64,000 nucleotides of DNA from Corallococcus sp. EGB (GCF_019968905.1 NZ_CP079946.1:1674001-1738000); one strand, 5' to 3'. Shown: positions 25,981-36,386, numbered from the stretch's first letter. Program-made: numbers and translations. The notes: generated by a model from the letters alone, not told the origin.

Positions 25981-27045
25981 ATGCCGACGATGCCGGGGCT
26001 CGGCGAAACCGCGCGAGCCATCATTGCCAACGGAATGGGCATCCTGGCGGCGGACGAGACGGTCTCCACGATCACGAAGCGTCTGAGCGCGCGAGAGATC
26101 GAGTCGACTGCGGACAGCCGCCGCGCCTACCGGGAGCTGCTCTTCAGTACGCCCGGCATCTCCGAGTACATCGGCGGTGTCATCCTGCAGGACGAGACGA
26201 TCCACCAGGACAGCGCGGCAGGCATCCCGCTGGCCGACCTGCTGGTGGGCCGCGGCATCATCCCCGGCATCAAGGTCGACGCCGGCGTCCACCCCCTGGC
26301 CGGCGCGCCGGGAGAGTTCGTCACGGAAGGCCTCGACGGGCTCCGCGAGCGGCTGAAGGAATACCGCGAGCTGGGGGCGCGCTTCGCCAAGTGGCGCGCG
26401 GTCTTCACCCTCCGCGATGGACGTCCCTCTGCGACGTGCATCCACGCGAACGCGCACGCGCTCGCGCGTTACGCCGCCCTCTGTCAGGAGCAGGGCCTGG
26501 TGCCCATCGTCGAGCCCGAGGTCCTGATGGAGGGAGCGCACGCGCTCGCGCGGTGTGAGCACGTGACGGGACGCGTGCTGCAAGCGGTCTTCACGGAGCT
26601 CTTCGCCGCGCGGGTGACCCTGGAAGGGATGTTGCTCAAGCCGAACATGGTCACCGAGGGCCATGACTCCGCGAGGCAGGCCTCGGTGGCGGAGGTAGCG
26701 GAGGCGACCTTGCGCGTCCTGACGCGCCACGTGCCGCCCGCGGTCCCCGGCATCGTCTTCCTGTCCGGCGGACAGGACGCGGTCCTGGCCACCGAGCACC
26801 TCAACGCCATCAATGCACTGGCAGGACCGAAGCCCTGGACGCTGAGCTTCTCCTTCGGGCGCGCGCTGCAGGACGAGGCGCTCGATGCGTGGCGGGGCCA
26901 GCGCGCGCAGGTTCCCGCTGCCCAGCGGGCGTTCCACCACCGCGCCTGGTGTGACAGCGCGGCGGCCCTGGGCAGGTACAGCGCGGCCATGGAGGGCGAA
27001 GCGGGTTTCGCTCCGGCCGACTCAACACTCCACACCCATCACTAA
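25981..27045 (+). CDS. Class I fructose-bisphosphate aldolase
   Basis: 354 residues from ATG 25981, preceded by GGAGGA. Class I signatures are 'GILAADE' near the N-terminus, '[11 protein letters not shown]', 'PIVEPEVL' and the Schiff-base lysine K220 in '[10 protein letters not shown]'. It cleaves fructose 1,6-bisphosphate to dihydroxyacetone phosphate and glyceraldehyde 3-phosphate in the cytoplasm. The phosphoketolase gene starts 13 bases after its stop, so the two form an operon that links triose and fructose phosphates with the acetyl-phosphate pathway. Divergent from the HAD gene. Confidence 0.92.
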   Translation: MPTMPGLGETARAIIANGMGILAADETVSTITKRLSAREIESTADSRRAYRELLFSTPGISEYIGGVILQDETIHQDSAAGIPLADLLVGRGIIPGIKVDAGVHPLAGAPGEFVTEGLDGLRERLKEYRELGARFAKWRAVFTLRDGRPSATCIHANAHALARYAALCQEQGLVPIVEPEVLMEGAHALARCEHVTGRVLQAVFTELFAARVTLEGMLLKPNMVTEGHDSARQASVAEVAEATLRVLTRHVPPAVPGIVFLSGGQDAVLATEHLNAINALAGPKPWTLSFSFGRALQDEALDAWRGQRAQVPAAQRAFHHRAWCDSAAALGRYSAAMEGEAGFAPADSTLHTHH

Positions 27046-27058
27046 TGGGAGACATGTC

Positions 27059-29527
27059 ATGGCACACCCCGAAGGAACGGAAGCGTCGGAGTATGGGCCA
27101 CCGGTGTCCGCCAGGGAGCATGGCCCAGGGCCCTCTGCTCCAGGCCGGGAGCGGACCCGGGGCGGAGGACCGCTTACCGCCAGGGAAGTGGAGTTGATGA
27201 ACGCGTACTGGCGGGCGTGCAACTACCTGTCGGTGGGGATGATCTACCTCCAGGACAACCCGCTCCTGCGCAGGCCCCTGATGCCGAAGGACGTGAAGTA
27301 CCGGCTGCTCGGCCACTGGGGCGCGAGCCCGGCGCTCTCGTTCATCTGGGTCCACCTGAACCGGCTCATCGTCGAGCAGAACCTCGACGTCATCTTCGTG
27401 GCCGGGCCGGGCCACGGCGCCCCGGGCGTGCTCGGGCCAGCGTACCTGGAGGGGACCTACTCGGAGGTCTATCCAGACAAGAGCCAGGACGCGGACGGGA
27501 TGCGGAAGTTCTTCAAGCAGTTCTCCTTCCCCGGGCACATCGGCAGCCACGTCACTCCGGAGACGCCAGGCTCCATCCACGAAGGCGGCGAGCTGGGCTA
27601 CAGCCTCTCCCACGCCTACGGCATGGCCTTCGACAATCCCGACCTCATCGTCGCGTGTGTCGTGGGTGACGGCGAAGCGGAGACCGGACCGCTCGCGACG
27701 GCCTGGCACTCGAACAAGTTCCTCAACCCCGTGCGGGACGGCGCCGTGCTGCCCATCCTGAACCTCAACGGGTACAAGATCGCCAACCCCACCATCCTCT
27801 CCCGCATCAGCCAGGAGGAGCTGGAGGCCCTGTTCGTCGGCTATGGCTACAAGCCCTACATCGTCGAGGGCAGCGACCCGGCGCAGATGCACCAGAAGAT
27901 GGCGGAGACCCTGGAGCGCGCCGTCGAGGAGATCCGCGGCCTGCAGAAGAAGGCCCGGCTGTCGGACACCCCGACGCGTCCGCGCTGGCCCATGATCATC
28001 CTGCGCACGCCCAAGGGCTGGACCGGCCCGAAGGAGCTGGACGGGCACCGGCTGGAGGGCTCCTGGCGCTCCCACCAGGTCCCCTTCGGCGACGTGCGCG
28101 ACAACCCGGCGCACCTGAAGGCGCTCGAGGACTGGATGCGCAGCTACCGGCCCGAGGAGCTGTTCGACGCGGAGGGACGGCTGATGCCGGAGCTCCGGTC
28201 GCTCGCACCCAAGGGGCCCCATCGGATGAGCGCGAACCCCCACGCCAACGGCGGCCTGCTCCGCAAGGCGCTCAGGATGCCTGACTTCCGCGAGTACGCG
28301 GTCAAGGTCGGCTCGCGCGGCACCACGCTGCATGAGAACACGAAGCCGCTCGGCGAGTTCCTGCGGGACATCATGCGAGACAACCCGACGAGCTTCCGCG
28401 TCTTCGGCCCGGACGAGACCGCCTCCAACCGGCTCCAGGCCCTCTACGAGGTGACCGGGAAGACCTGGATGGCCGCCCTGCTGCCGGAGGACGCGGATGG
28501 GGGGCACCTCGAGCGGGACGGCCGCGTCATGGAGATGCTGTCGGAGCACACGCTGTTGGGCTGGCTGGAAGGGTACCTGCTCACGGGACGCCACGGCCTC
28601 TTCCACACGTACGAGGCGTTCGCCCACGTCGTCGACTCCATGTTCAACCAGCACGCCAAGTGGTTGGACATCAGCAAGAACCACGTGAAATGGCGGGCTC
28701 CCGTCTCCTCGGAGAACATCCTCCTCTCCTCGACGGTGTGGCGTCAGGACCACAACGGGTTCTCACATCAGGACCCGGGCTTCATCGACCTGGTGACGAA
28801 CAAGTCCGGCTCGGTCACGCGCATCTACCTGCCGCCGGACGCCAACACGCTGCTGGTGGTGGCGGACCAGTGCCTGCGCAGCACCGACTGCGTCAACGTC
28901 ATCGTCGCGGACAAGCAGAAGCACCTCCAGTTCACCAACATCGACGAGGCCGTCGCCCACTGCGCCAAGGGGATTGGCATCTGGAAGCGGGCCAGCACGG
29001 ACGAGGACGCGGAGCCGGATGTCATCATGGCCTGCTGCGGCGACGTCGCGACACAGGAGGCCCTGGCAGCCGCCTCCATCCTGCGTGCGCGCGCACCCCA
29101 GCTGAAGCTGCGCTTCATCAACGTCGTCGACCTGTTCAAGCTGCAGTCATCGGCGGAGCATCCGCACGGGTCCACCCAGCGCGAGCTGGAGAGCTTGTTC
29201 CCGCCGGGCAAGCCCATCATCTTCAGCTTCCACGGCTATGCCTCGCTCATCCACAAGCTGGCCTATCGCTACATCAACCACGAGGACCTGCACGTGCATG
29301 GCTACCGGGAGAAGGGCAACATCAACACGCCCTTCGAGCTGGCGATCCTCAACGACACGTCCCGCTTCCACCTGGTCATCGACGTCATCGATCGCGTGCC
29401 GGGGCTGCAGGTGAAGGCGGGGCACCTGAAGGAGGAGATGAAGAACGCCATCCTCGACAGCCTGGCCTACGCGCATGAGCACGGCCGGGACCGCCCTGAG
29501 ATCTCGGACTGGACCTGGCCGGATTGA
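27059..29527 (+). CDS. Phosphoketolase (xylulose-5-P/fructose-6-P)
   Basis: 822 residues, the usual size for this TPP enzyme. The N-terminal PP domain carries '[20 protein letters not shown]' and the TPP-binding '[20 protein letters not shown]'. The Pyr and C-terminal domains follow with '[13 protein letters not shown]', '[10 protein letters not shown]' and '[14 protein letters not shown]'. It cleaves xylulose 5-phosphate or fructose 6-phosphate with phosphate to acetyl phosphate plus a shorter sugar phosphate. GGGAG lies upstream of the chosen ATG; a nearby ATG at 27054 is out of frame. It is co-transcribed with the aldolase. Confidence 0.93.
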   Translation: MAHPEGTEASEYGPPVSAREHGPGPSAPGRERTRGGGPLTAREVELMNAYWRACNYLSVGMIYLQDNPLLRRPLMPKDVKYRLLGHWGASPALSFIWVHLNRLIVEQNLDVIFVAGPGHGAPGVLGPAYLEGTYSEVYPDKSQDADGMRKFFKQFSFPGHIGSHVTPETPGSIHEGGELGYSLSHAYGMAFDNPDLIVACVVGDGEAETGPLATAWHSNKFLNPVRDGAVLPILNLNGYKIANPTILSRISQEELEALFVGYGYKPYIVEGSDPAQMHQKMAETLERAVEEIRGLQKKARLSDTPTRPRWPMIILRTPKGWTGPKELDGHRLEGSWRSHQVPFGDVRDNPAHLKALEDWMRSYRPEELFDAEGRLMPELRSLAPKGPHRMSANPHANGGLLRKALRMPDFREYAVKVGSRGTTLHENTKPLGEFLRDIMRDNPTSFRVFGPDETASNRLQALYEVTGKTWMAALLPEDADGGHLERDGRVMEMLSEHTLLGWLEGYLLTGRHGLFHTYEAFAHVVDSMFNQHAKWLDISKNHVKWRAPVSSENILLSSTVWRQDHNGFSHQDPGFIDLVTNKSGSVTRIYLPPDANTLLVVADQCLRSTDCVNVIVADKQKHLQFTNIDEAVAHCAKGIGIWKRASTDEDAEPDVIMACCGDVATQEALAAASILRARAPQLKLRFINVVDLFKLQSSAEHPHGSTQRELESLFPPGKPIIFSFHGYASLIHKLAYRYINHEDLHVHGYREKGNINTPFELAILNDTSRFHLVIDVIDRVPGLQVKAGHLKEEMKNAILDSLAYAHEHGRDRPEISDWTWPD

Positions 29528-29534
29528 AGGGCCG

Positions 29535-29567
29535 CTCACGCATGGCGCGAGCGGTGCCATGCGTGAG
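29535..29567. terminator. Bidirectional terminator-like hairpin
   Basis: Perfect 12-bp arms (CTCACGCATGGC and GCCATGCGTGAG) around a 9-base loop, exactly in the 51-base gap between the convergent phosphoketolase and sugar-dehydrogenase genes. No T-run. Confidence 0.7.
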
Positions 29568-29578
29568 TGTCGTGGCGG

Positions 29579-31672
29579 CTACTGCCCCAGCTCGACGCGG
29601 AAGATCCGCTCGTTGCTGTTGTCGGGGATGCTGTCCTTGTCACCCTGGTTGGTGGTGGTCAGCCACAGGTTGCCGTCCGGCGTCGGCTCGACGGTGCGCA
29701 GGCGGCCGTAGGTGCCGACGAAGAACTGCTGCACGTTGGTCAGGTTGGAGCCACTGATGACCTCGCGGTAGAGGCGGGAGCCACGGCCGCAGGCCACGTA
29801 GAGGACGTCACGCACCACCGTGATGCCGGAGCAGGAGCCGTCCGCCGTGGAGTAGGTCTGCTTCGGGGCGATGAAGCCGGGCGTCGCGCAGCCCGAGCCG
29901 CCCTGTGACACCGTGCCCTCGCAGTCCGGCCAGCCGTAGTTGCCGCCCTTCTGGATGAGGTTGGTCTCGTCCATCACGGAGTTGCCGAACTCCTGCTCCC
30001 ACAGGCGGCCCTGCGAGTCGAACGCCAGCCCCTGCGGGTTGCGGTGGCCGTAGCTCCACACAAAGTTGCCGAAGGGGTTGTCGGAAGGGACGGTGCCGTC
30101 CGCGTTGATGCGCAGCACCTTGCCGGCCAGGTTGTTGATGTCCTGGGCGTACGCGCCGTTCTGGGCGTCGCCGGTGGACGCGTAGAGCTTGCCGTCCAGG
30201 CCAAAGCGCAGGCGCCCGCCATTGTGGAACTTGTTGCGGCCAATGCCCTGGACCAGCACCTGGAGCGAGGCGGTGTTCAGGGCGCCATTCTCATACCGCA
30301 GCCGCACGATGCGGTTGTCGGTGGGGGAGGTGTGCATCACGTACAGCCAGGGGTCGGTGGAGAAGGTGGGGGAGAGCGCCAGCCCCATCAGCCCGCCCTC
30401 GCCGTCCGTGCTCTGCACGTTGGGGACGGTGCCCACGGACGTCTTCTGTCCCGTCGCCGGGTCCAGGCGGACGATGTTCTGCGCGTCGCGGCGGCTGTAG
30501 AGCACCGTGCCGTCCGGCAGGTTCAGCAGTCCCCACGGGATGTCCGTGTCGGTGGCCACCTGGGTGACGGAGCAGACGGCGTTCGCGCAGGCCTGTCCGG
30601 TGGTGACCGTCACGGACGCGCTCTTCGCGGAGGCATTGCCCTGGGCGTCGCGGGCGAGCACGGCGTAGGCATAGGCCGTGTTCGGAGACAGGCCGCTGTC
30701 GACGAAGGTCGTCCCCGGCGGCGAGCCGGACACCGTGCCAATCTTCACGCCGCCCCGGAACACGTCATACGCGCTCACGCCCACGTTGTCGGTGGACGCG
30801 GTCCAGCCCACCGTCACGCTGGTGCCCGACGCGGTGGCGGTAACGCCGGTTGGAACGGTGGGAGCCTGGGTGTCCGCCTGGCACGGCGGCGGGGTGATGG
30901 AGACCGAGGCGCTGCCCTGGGAGACATTGCCCGCCGCGTCCCGCGCATTCACATACAGGCCCCAGGTCGCGCCGGGGATCACCGTCAGCGCGGTGGACAC
31001 GACGGCGCCGGAGACGGACTTCATCAGCTGGCCGTCGTGGTAGATGTCATAGAAGGCCACGCCTTCGTTGTCCGTGGACGGCGACCACGACAGCGTGGCC
31101 GTGTTGCACGTCACGTTGGACAGCGTCAGCCCCGTGGGCACGGTGGGAGGCTGGCTGTCCGGCGGCAGCGACCACTGCTGGTTCGTCTGGCCATTGCAGG
31201 TCCAGACGATGACCGGCGAGCTGTTGGCGGTGGCCTGCCCGGACACGTCGAGGCACAGCGCGGTCGCCGTGTGGACCACCGCGCCGCTGGAGTTGCGGAC
31301 CCACCGCTGGTTCGCCGTCCCATCGCAGGTGGCGATGACGGCCTTCGCCCCGGAGGTGGAGGTCGCGGGCTGGACGCACCACGCGCCGCCGAATGCGCGC
31401 AGCTCGCCTTCCGGCGTGAACAGGAACCGCTGGTTCACCTGGCCGTGGCAGTCATAGATGTGGAGCTCCTGTCCCGGCGTCTGGCTGTTCTGCGCCACGT
31501 CGAGGCAGCGGCCGGACTGCACACCGATGAGCCGCGAGCCGGCGGTCACCGCCGCGATCTGGGCCTGGAGCTCGGGGCTGCTCTCCGGCTTCTCCCCACA
31601 GGCCACGGCGGCGAGGAAGATGAAGGCCAGCCCCGCGCGGCGAACGGCGGCGGGAGGGGGATGCACGTGCAT
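29579..31672 (-). CDS. Ricin-lectin/FN3/PQQ-type sugar dehydrogenase fusion, lipoprotein
   Basis: 697 residues. An ATG at 31672 with AGGAG at 8-base spacing is preferred to the ATG at 31690. The signal ends 'FLAAVACGEKP', a likely lipobox. Residues ~35-160 form a ricin-B lectin domain with three QxW-type repeats ('GQVNQRF', 'GTANQRW', 'GQTNQQW'). Two fibronectin type III domains follow (~165-355). Then comes a glucose/sorbosone dehydrogenase beta-propeller (~370-697) with 'GLMGLALSP', 'HNGGRLRFGLDGKLY' and 'GHRNPQGLAFD'. The lectin and FN3 parts probably bind polysaccharide while the propeller oxidises sugars with PQQ. Secreted and cell-surface location is inferred. Confidence 0.82.
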   Translation of the reverse strand: MHVHPPPAAVRRAGLAFIFLAAVACGEKPESSPELQAQIAAVTAGSRLIGVQSGRCLDVAQNSQTPGQELHIYDCHGQVNQRFLFTPEGELRAFGGAWCVQPATSTSGAKAVIATCDGTANQRWVRNSSGAVVHTATALCLDVSGQATANSSPVIVWTCNGQTNQQWSLPPDSQPPTVPTGLTLSNVTCNTATLSWSPSTDNEGVAFYDIYHDGQLMKSVSGAVVSTALTVIPGATWGLYVNARDAAGNVSQGSASVSITPPPCQADTQAPTVPTGVTATASGTSVTVGWTASTDNVGVSAYDVFRGGVKIGTVSGSPPGTTFVDSGLSPNTAYAYAVLARDAQGNASAKSASVTVTTGQACANAVCSVTQVATDTDIPWGLLNLPDGTVLYSRRDAQNIVRLDPATGQKTSVGTVPNVQSTDGEGGLMGLALSPTFSTDPWLYVMHTSPTDNRIVRLRYENGALNTASLQVLVQGIGRNKFHNGGRLRFGLDGKLYASTGDAQNGAYAQDINNLAGKVLRINADGTVPSDNPFGNFVWSYGHRNPQGLAFDSQGRLWEQEFGNSVMDETNLIQKGGNYGWPDCEGTVSQGGSGCATPGFIAPKQTYSTADGSCSGITVVRDVLYVACGRGSRLYREVISGSNLTNVQQFFVGTYGRLRTVEPTPDGNLWLTTTNQGDKDSIPDNSNERIFRVELGQ

Positions 31673-31844
31673 TGTGACGCTCCTTTGCATTCCTTCTCTT
31701 TCAGGAAGTTCAAGGAAGGTCTCAAGTGAACTCTGTGGCGCGCACGGGCGGGTGTTGAGCGGCCATCAACAGACACCCGGGTTCAAATGCCCGCCGGGGG
31801 GCGGCTCTCGGTGCCTCCTCGCTTCCGAGCGCCCCGGCTTGTGG

Positions 31845-32786
31845 CTACTTCTTCGCGCCGCGGCCCTTGAACAGCTTCTGGCCCAGGGTGAAGAGCACCA
31901 CCAGCACGGCGCCGGCGCCCAGCCCCACCGCGGCGTTGAGCAGCATGGGGGCAAGCCCGCCCAGGATGCTGCCCACGGCCGGGACCTTCCCGGCCCACGC
32001 GGAGAAGGACTCCTCCGCGTGGTGCAGGCCGGAGACGCCGTGCACGAGGATGCCGCCGCCCACCAGGAACATCGCCGCCGTGCCCGCGACGGAGAGGAAC
32101 TTCATCAGCAACGGTGCCGCGCGGAGGATGCCGGCGCCCAGGCTTCGCGCGAAGCCGCCGCCCTTGCGGGTGAGGTACAGGCCCGCGTCGTCCAGCTTCA
32201 CGATGCCCGCCACGATTCCGTACACGCCCGCGGTCATGATGAGCGCGACGCCCACCATCACCGTGAGGCGGGTGGGGAAGTCCGCCGTCGCCACCGTGCC
32301 CAGCGTGATGGCGATGATCTCCGCGGAGAGGATGAAGTCCGTGCGCACCGCGCCCTTGATCTTGTCCTTCTCCAGGGCCACCCGGTCCACGTTCGGGGCC
32401 TCCAGCGCCTTGCGCAGCTCGGCCTGGCGCGCCGTGTCCTCTTCATGGCCGTGGAGGAACTTGTGCGCGAGCTTCTCGAAGCCCTCGAAGCAGAGGAAGG
32501 CGCCGCCCACCATCAGGAGCGGCGTCACCAGCCAGGGCGCCAGCGCGCTGATGGCCAGCGCCGCCGGCACCAGGATGGCCTTGTTGACGAGCGAGCCCTT
32601 CGCCACCGCCCACACCACGGGCAGCTCGCGGTCCGCGTTCACGCCCGTCACCTGCTCCGCGTTGAGCGCCAGGTCGTCTCCCAGCACCCCCGCGGTCTTC
32701 TTCGCCGCCACCTTGGTCAGGATGGAGACGTCATCCAGGATGGTGGCGATGTCGTCGATGAGCGCAATCAGGCTGCTGCCTGCCAT
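31845..32786 (-). CDS. DUF808 (YedI-like) membrane protein
   Basis: 313 residues starting 'MAGSSLIALIDDIATILDDVS', the typical N-terminus of DUF808. Several hydrophobic helices follow, with conserved 'AKKTAGVLGDDLALNAEQV' and 'GGAFLCFEGFEK' regions. It is an inner-membrane protein of unknown function whose length matches the family. It is a single gene, about 170 bases from the lipoprotein downstream and 90 from DoxX upstream. Confidence 0.85.
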   Translation of the reverse strand: MAGSSLIALIDDIATILDDVSILTKVAAKKTAGVLGDDLALNAEQVTGVNADRELPVVWAVAKGSLVNKAILVPAALAISALAPWLVTPLLMVGGAFLCFEGFEKLAHKFLHGHEEDTARQAELRKALEAPNVDRVALEKDKIKGAVRTDFILSAEIIAITLGTVATADFPTRLTVMVGVALIMTAGVYGIVAGIVKLDDAGLYLTRKGGGFARSLGAGILRAAPLLMKFLSVAGTAAMFLVGGGILVHGVSGLHHAEESFSAWAGKVPAVGSILGGLAPMLLNAAVGLGAGAVLVVLFTLGQKLFKGRGAKK

Positions 32787-32872
32787 GGATGTCTTCCGGT
32801 CCGAGGGGTGGGGACGTCACCCTGCTGTCAGCGCGGATTAGCACAGCGGACGGTCCAGGGCACGGCTGGAGC

Positions 32873-33277
32873 TCACACTCGGGGTGCGCCCCCACGAGCC
32901 GCGTCAACGCTCCAGATGCCGGAGCCGTGGGCGGAGATGTAGAAGAAGGCGAAGCAGTAGAGCGCCGCGAGTTCGCCCTTGTTCAGGAGGGGGTTGAGGT
33001 TGCCTCCGTTGGGGATCACGTGCCCCATGAAGAAGGCGAACGCCATGGTGCCGCTCGAGATGAACGCCGCCGGGCCGGCGAACAGCCCGAGCGCCACGAG
33101 CAGGCCGCCCAGGAACTCGATGGTCCCCGCGCCGTAGACGATGAACGGCGGCGCCCCGGCGGGCATCCCGCCGAACAGGCCGAAGAGCTTCTGCATGCCG
33201 TGCAGCATGAACATCAGTCCCGCGGCGATGCGGAACAGGGCGTAGATGCGTTCAGCGTGGGGCCGCAGGAATCCCAT
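32873..33277 (-). CDS. DoxX-family membrane protein
   Basis: 134 residues from ATG 33277, with GGAG six bases upstream; an in-frame TTG at 33289 coincides with that site and is not favoured. It has four hydrophobic helices typical of DoxX ('RIAAGLMFMLHGMQKLFG', 'GTIEFLGGLLVALGLF', 'GTMAFAFFMGHVI', 'LYCFAFFYISAHG'). DoxX proteins are small inner-membrane proteins linked to redox balance, and some act as quinol-oxidase subunits. No partner is adjacent. Confidence 0.85.
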   Translation of the reverse strand: MGFLRPHAERIYALFRIAAGLMFMLHGMQKLFGLFGGMPAGAPPFIVYGAGTIEFLGGLLVALGLFAGPAAFISSGTMAFAFFMGHVIPNGGNLNPLLNKGELAALYCFAFFYISAHGSGIWSVDAARGGAPRV

Positions 33278-33422
33278 GGTGTTCTCCAAGTGTGTGCCGG
33301 GGAAAGGAAAGGTCCCGGCACGCGCCCGTGAACCATAACGGCGGGCCCGTGTCCACGCCGCGCACTCAGCGATACAGCCGCTGGAATGACAATGACTGAT
33401 GGATGGGTCATAACGGTTCGGG

Positions 33423-34481
33423 TCACAGGACGCGGGCCTTGAGCGCCATGCCCACGCCCAGCTGGCTTCGCGCCGCGTCGATGGTTTCGAGCAACGCGAT
33501 GCTCCGTGCGAGTGGATGCAGGGGGGACTCGGTGTGTCCCTCGGCGATGTGCCGCGCGACGGCGGCCGCCTGCCACGCGAGGCCTTCGCTGCCGTGGATG
33601 CCGGACGGGTCGGTCCAGTGCAGCCGCTGATCCGACCGCGCGGCCTTCAGCGTGAAGCCAGTGGGGGTGAAGAAGCGCGACTCGAGCTGGAGGCGCGCGT
33701 GCGTCCCGGCGACGACGGCCTCCTGGGGCGTCTCCGCGAAGAGGGTGGTGTGCAGCAGCGCCTGGGCACCGGTGGGGTAGGTGAGGACGAGGGCCGCCTG
33801 TCCCTCCACGCCGGTGGGCGCAAGGGACCCCGTGGCATGCACATGAGGCGGAGGGCCGAGCACGAAGTGCGCGAACCAGATGGGATAGATGCCGATGTCG
33901 AGCAGGGCGCCCCCGCCAAGCGCGGGGTTGAAGACGCGGCCTTCGGGGTCGAAGTCGAAGCGGCCGCCGAAGTCCGCCGAGACCAGCTGGATGTCTCCGA
34001 GCACGCCGTCCTGCAGGAGGCGTTCAATGAGCAGGGTTTGCGGAAGGAAGCGAGACCACAGGGCCTCCATGGCGAAGACGCCCGCGGCACGAGCCGCCCG
34101 CGCGATGTCCCGGGCCTCGCCAGCGTCGAGCGCGAGAGGCTTCTCCACGAGGACGTGCTTGCCAGCGGCGATGGCGAGCAGGGCCTGGCGCTTGTGCTCA
34201 CTGTGAGGTGACGCCACGTAGACGATGTCGACGTGGGGATCGGCGACGAGCTGCTCGTACGACGCGTGGACGCACGGGATGCCGTACTGCGCGGCGAAGC
34301 GCCCGGCGCGCTCGGGAGCCCGCGAGGCGACCGCGTGGACGCGCTGGTCGGTGTGCCGGTGCAGGGCCCAGACGAAGCCCCCGGCGATCCGCCCCGGAGC
34401 AAGCACGCCCCAGCGCAGCGTGGGTCCTCCGCGCAAGGGAATGGCTTCGACGGAGGGGAGGGCGGTGGGGAAGGCGCTCAC
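33423..34481 (-). CDS. Gfo/Idh/MocA-family oxidoreductase
   Basis: 352 residues from a GTG at 34481; the longer frame to 34574 would run into the neighbouring gene's 3' end. The Rossmann domain begins 'LRWGVLAPGRIAGGFVWAL', followed by 'DIVYVASPHSEHKRQALLAI', 'GKHVLVEKPLALD' (catalytic-site EKP) and 'MEALWSRFLPQ'. The second domain has 'GGALLDIGIYPIWFA'. It resembles dimeric dihydrodiol or glucose-fructose-type dehydrogenases that act on sugars with NAD(P). The ADP-ribosylglycohydrolase gene upstream lies 34 bases away, so they may be co-transcribed. Confidence 0.85.
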   Translation of the reverse strand: MSAFPTALPSVEAIPLRGGPTLRWGVLAPGRIAGGFVWALHRHTDQRVHAVASRAPERAGRFAAQYGIPCVHASYEQLVADPHVDIVYVASPHSEHKRQALLAIAAGKHVLVEKPLALDAGEARDIARAARAAGVFAMEALWSRFLPQTLLIERLLQDGVLGDIQLVSADFGGRFDFDPEGRVFNPALGGGALLDIGIYPIWFAHFVLGPPPHVHATGSLAPTGVEGQAALVLTYPTGAQALLHTTLFAETPQEAVVAGTHARLQLESRFFTPTGFTLKAARSDQRLHWTDPSGIHGSEGLAWQAAAVARHIAEGHTESPLHPLARSIALLETIDAARSQLGVGMALKARVL

Positions 34482-34515
34482 GGATGCGAATCTATCCGCT
34501 GGGTTCGAGTCGTCG

Positions 34516-35424
34516 TCACACCCGTCTGCGCAGCGGCTCCCGGGCGGAGAGCCAGGGCGCCGGAATGGAGGCACGCCCCGCGCTCAGGGCGACGATTCCC
34601 CCCACCATGGCGCAGGTGGTGTCCCGGTCTCCGAAGCCAGCCACCGTGCACCAGAGGGCCTCCTCGAAGGAGTCCAGGTGTCTGGCCGCGCACCACACGG
34701 CGAAGGGCACGGTGTCCTCGGAGAGGACCTTCTGCCCGCTGCCCAGTGTGCGCGCCGCGGCAGAGGGGCTCGTGTCCCGTGGCCAGGCCCGGGCCTTCTC
34801 CAGCCCCTGACGCGTGGCTCCGGCAGGCGTGCAGTCCAGCACCGTGTCGAAGAGCTCCGTCGTGGATCCGCGCACCTGTGGCCACTGGCAGGCCCACGCG
34901 GCGGCGACCGCGATGGCGATGGCGCCCGCCTGTCCCTCCGGATGCATGTGCGTCACCTGCGCCGACGCGCGCGCTTCCGCCACCACCCGGTCCAGGTCTC
35001 CCGCGAAGTACGCACCCAGGGGGGCCACGCGCATGGCTGCTCCATTGCCCATGGAGCCCTGGCCTTCGAAGACCTCCGAGGACACTTCACGCCAGGGAAG
35101 GCCAAGCCCGAGCTTCCACAGGATGTCGTGTGCGGTCCCGCCATAGCCGCGGTTCTTGTCGCGGCGGTAGCGCTTCGCGAAGAGGTGCGCGAGCGCATCC
35201 GGATCCACGTGGCCGTGGTCTTCCAGCACCTGGACCAGGGATAGCGTCATCTCGGTGTCGTCGGTATAGGCCCAGGGGGCGCGCGGCAGCAGCCGTTGCT
35301 CCACCCAGGGCTGCACGAGCTCGTGCGGGCCAAAGAAGCGCTCGCCGAAGGCATCTCCCACGGATACGCCGTCCAGCGAGACGAGCGCACGTGCCATCCG
35401 CGCATCGGGAGAGGAAACGCTCAT
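34516..35424 (-). CDS. ADP-ribosylglycohydrolase-family protein
   Basis: 302 residues, the usual DraG/ARH length. The two-Mg site is visible as 'YTDDTEMTLSL' near residue 54 and 'GFGDRDTTCAMVGGIVA' near residue 266. 'GSMGNGAAMRVAPLG' is the central substrate-loop motif. The protein removes ADP-ribose from proteins, DNA or small molecules; which one is not known. It belongs to a run of minus-strand genes with short gaps (35444 gene 19 bases upstream). It is not obviously paired with an ADP-ribosyltransferase here. Confidence 0.83.
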   Translation of the reverse strand: MSVSSPDARMARALVSLDGVSVGDAFGERFFGPHELVQPWVEQRLLPRAPWAYTDDTEMTLSLVQVLEDHGHVDPDALAHLFAKRYRRDKNRGYGGTAHDILWKLGLGLPWREVSSEVFEGQGSMGNGAAMRVAPLGAYFAGDLDRVVAEARASAQVTHMHPEGQAGAIAIAVAAAWACQWPQVRGSTTELFDTVLDCTPAGATRQGLEKARAWPRDTSPSAAARTLGSGQKVLSEDTVPFAVWCAARHLDSFEEALWCTVAGFGDRDTTCAMVGGIVALSAGRASIPAPWLSAREPLRRRV

Positions 35425-35443
35425 GCCCTGTCTCCGGCGCGGC

Positions 35444-36343
35444 TCACATGTTCCAGAAGTGGCGCACCCGGGCGTCCGTGCGCTCCTGCTCCGCGAAGCG
35501 GACGAGGAGGGGCTCGGACATGGCTTCCGGCACGCGCAATTGCGCGAGCATTGCGCGGACCTCGAACTTGCGCGTGAGGCCGAGCAGGGCGTCTCGCTCC
35601 GGAACGGTGAGGCCGGGGTGCCAGCAGTCCGCGATGAGCACCACGCGGCGCTCGGTGCCCCGGTTCCAGGTCTCGTGCTCGAAGGAGTCGTGGAAGGTGA
35701 GCACGCGGCCCGGCTGCCAGTGCCGGCTCTCGGTGCCCACGCGGATGCCGCAGCCCTCCGGCACCCGGAGCCCCAGGTGCAGCCGCATCCGGAAGCCGTC
35801 CCACGAGCAGTGCGGCGTTAGCGTGGTGCCGGGTTCGTGCGAGGAGAAGAGCACGTCCGCCAGCGGGAAGTCGGTGCACTCGCCGTCCAGCGACCGCACC
35901 GCTGCCGCTGTCTCCTCCATGGCGAGCTGGGGCCAGAAGAGACGGTCGGTGCGCTCGCCGCCGAAGTAGATGGGGTGCACGGTCCAGCGGCCGGTGCCGA
36001 CGATGCCGGAGTCGTAGTGCAGCAGGTCCGCGTGCTCCAGCCGCTCCAGGTCGCGCGTCACCGCGGCCAGGCACTCCTCCAGCGCCTTCGCGGCCGGCGG
36101 CGGAGGGTCGCGCCATGGCCGTTCGTCCAGGCCGGGGAAGGGCGGGAAGATGGTGGGGGACTGCTCGGGCCGGCTGGGGGGCGCGGGCACCTGTCCCGCG
36201 AGCATGCGCAGGTAGTGCTTCAGCCGGTCCAGCTCCGGCCCCGCGTTCAGGACCGCGTCGAAGTAGCCGCCCTGCCGGGCCAGGTCGACGATGCGCTGGC
36301 GCACCTGCGCGGTGAGCTCCTCGGGTGACGTCTGCGCGACCAT
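35444..36343 (-). CDS. Aspartyl/asparaginyl beta-hydroxylase-like protein
   Basis: 299 residues. The C-terminal half fits the Asp/Asn beta-hydroxylase fold. The iron ligands should be H178 (TTLTPHCSWDG) and H223 (FHDSFEHETWN), with the 2-oxoglutarate-binding basic residues around R185-R187. Preceding 'TVHPIYFGGERTDRLFWPQL' matches the family's substrate-side loop. Members use Fe(II) and 2-oxoglutarate to hydroxylate proteins or amino acids; the substrate is unknown. The N-terminal ~100 residues are not recognised. Confidence 0.78.
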   Translation of the reverse strand: MVAQTSPEELTAQVRQRIVDLARQGGYFDAVLNAGPELDRLKHYLRMLAGQVPAPPSRPEQSPTIFPPFPGLDERPWRDPPPPAAKALEECLAAVTRDLERLEHADLLHYDSGIVGTGRWTVHPIYFGGERTDRLFWPQLAMEETAAAVRSLDGECTDFPLADVLFSSHEPGTTLTPHCSWDGFRMRLHLGLRVPEGCGIRVGTESRHWQPGRVLTFHDSFEHETWNRGTERRVVLIADCWHPGLTVPERDALLGLTRKFEVRAMLAQLRVPEAMSEPLLVRFAEQERTDARVRHFWNM

Positions 36344-36386
36344 GGGGCCTCCGGTTGGGCGATGCGGGAGTGGATGTCCCGGAGCT

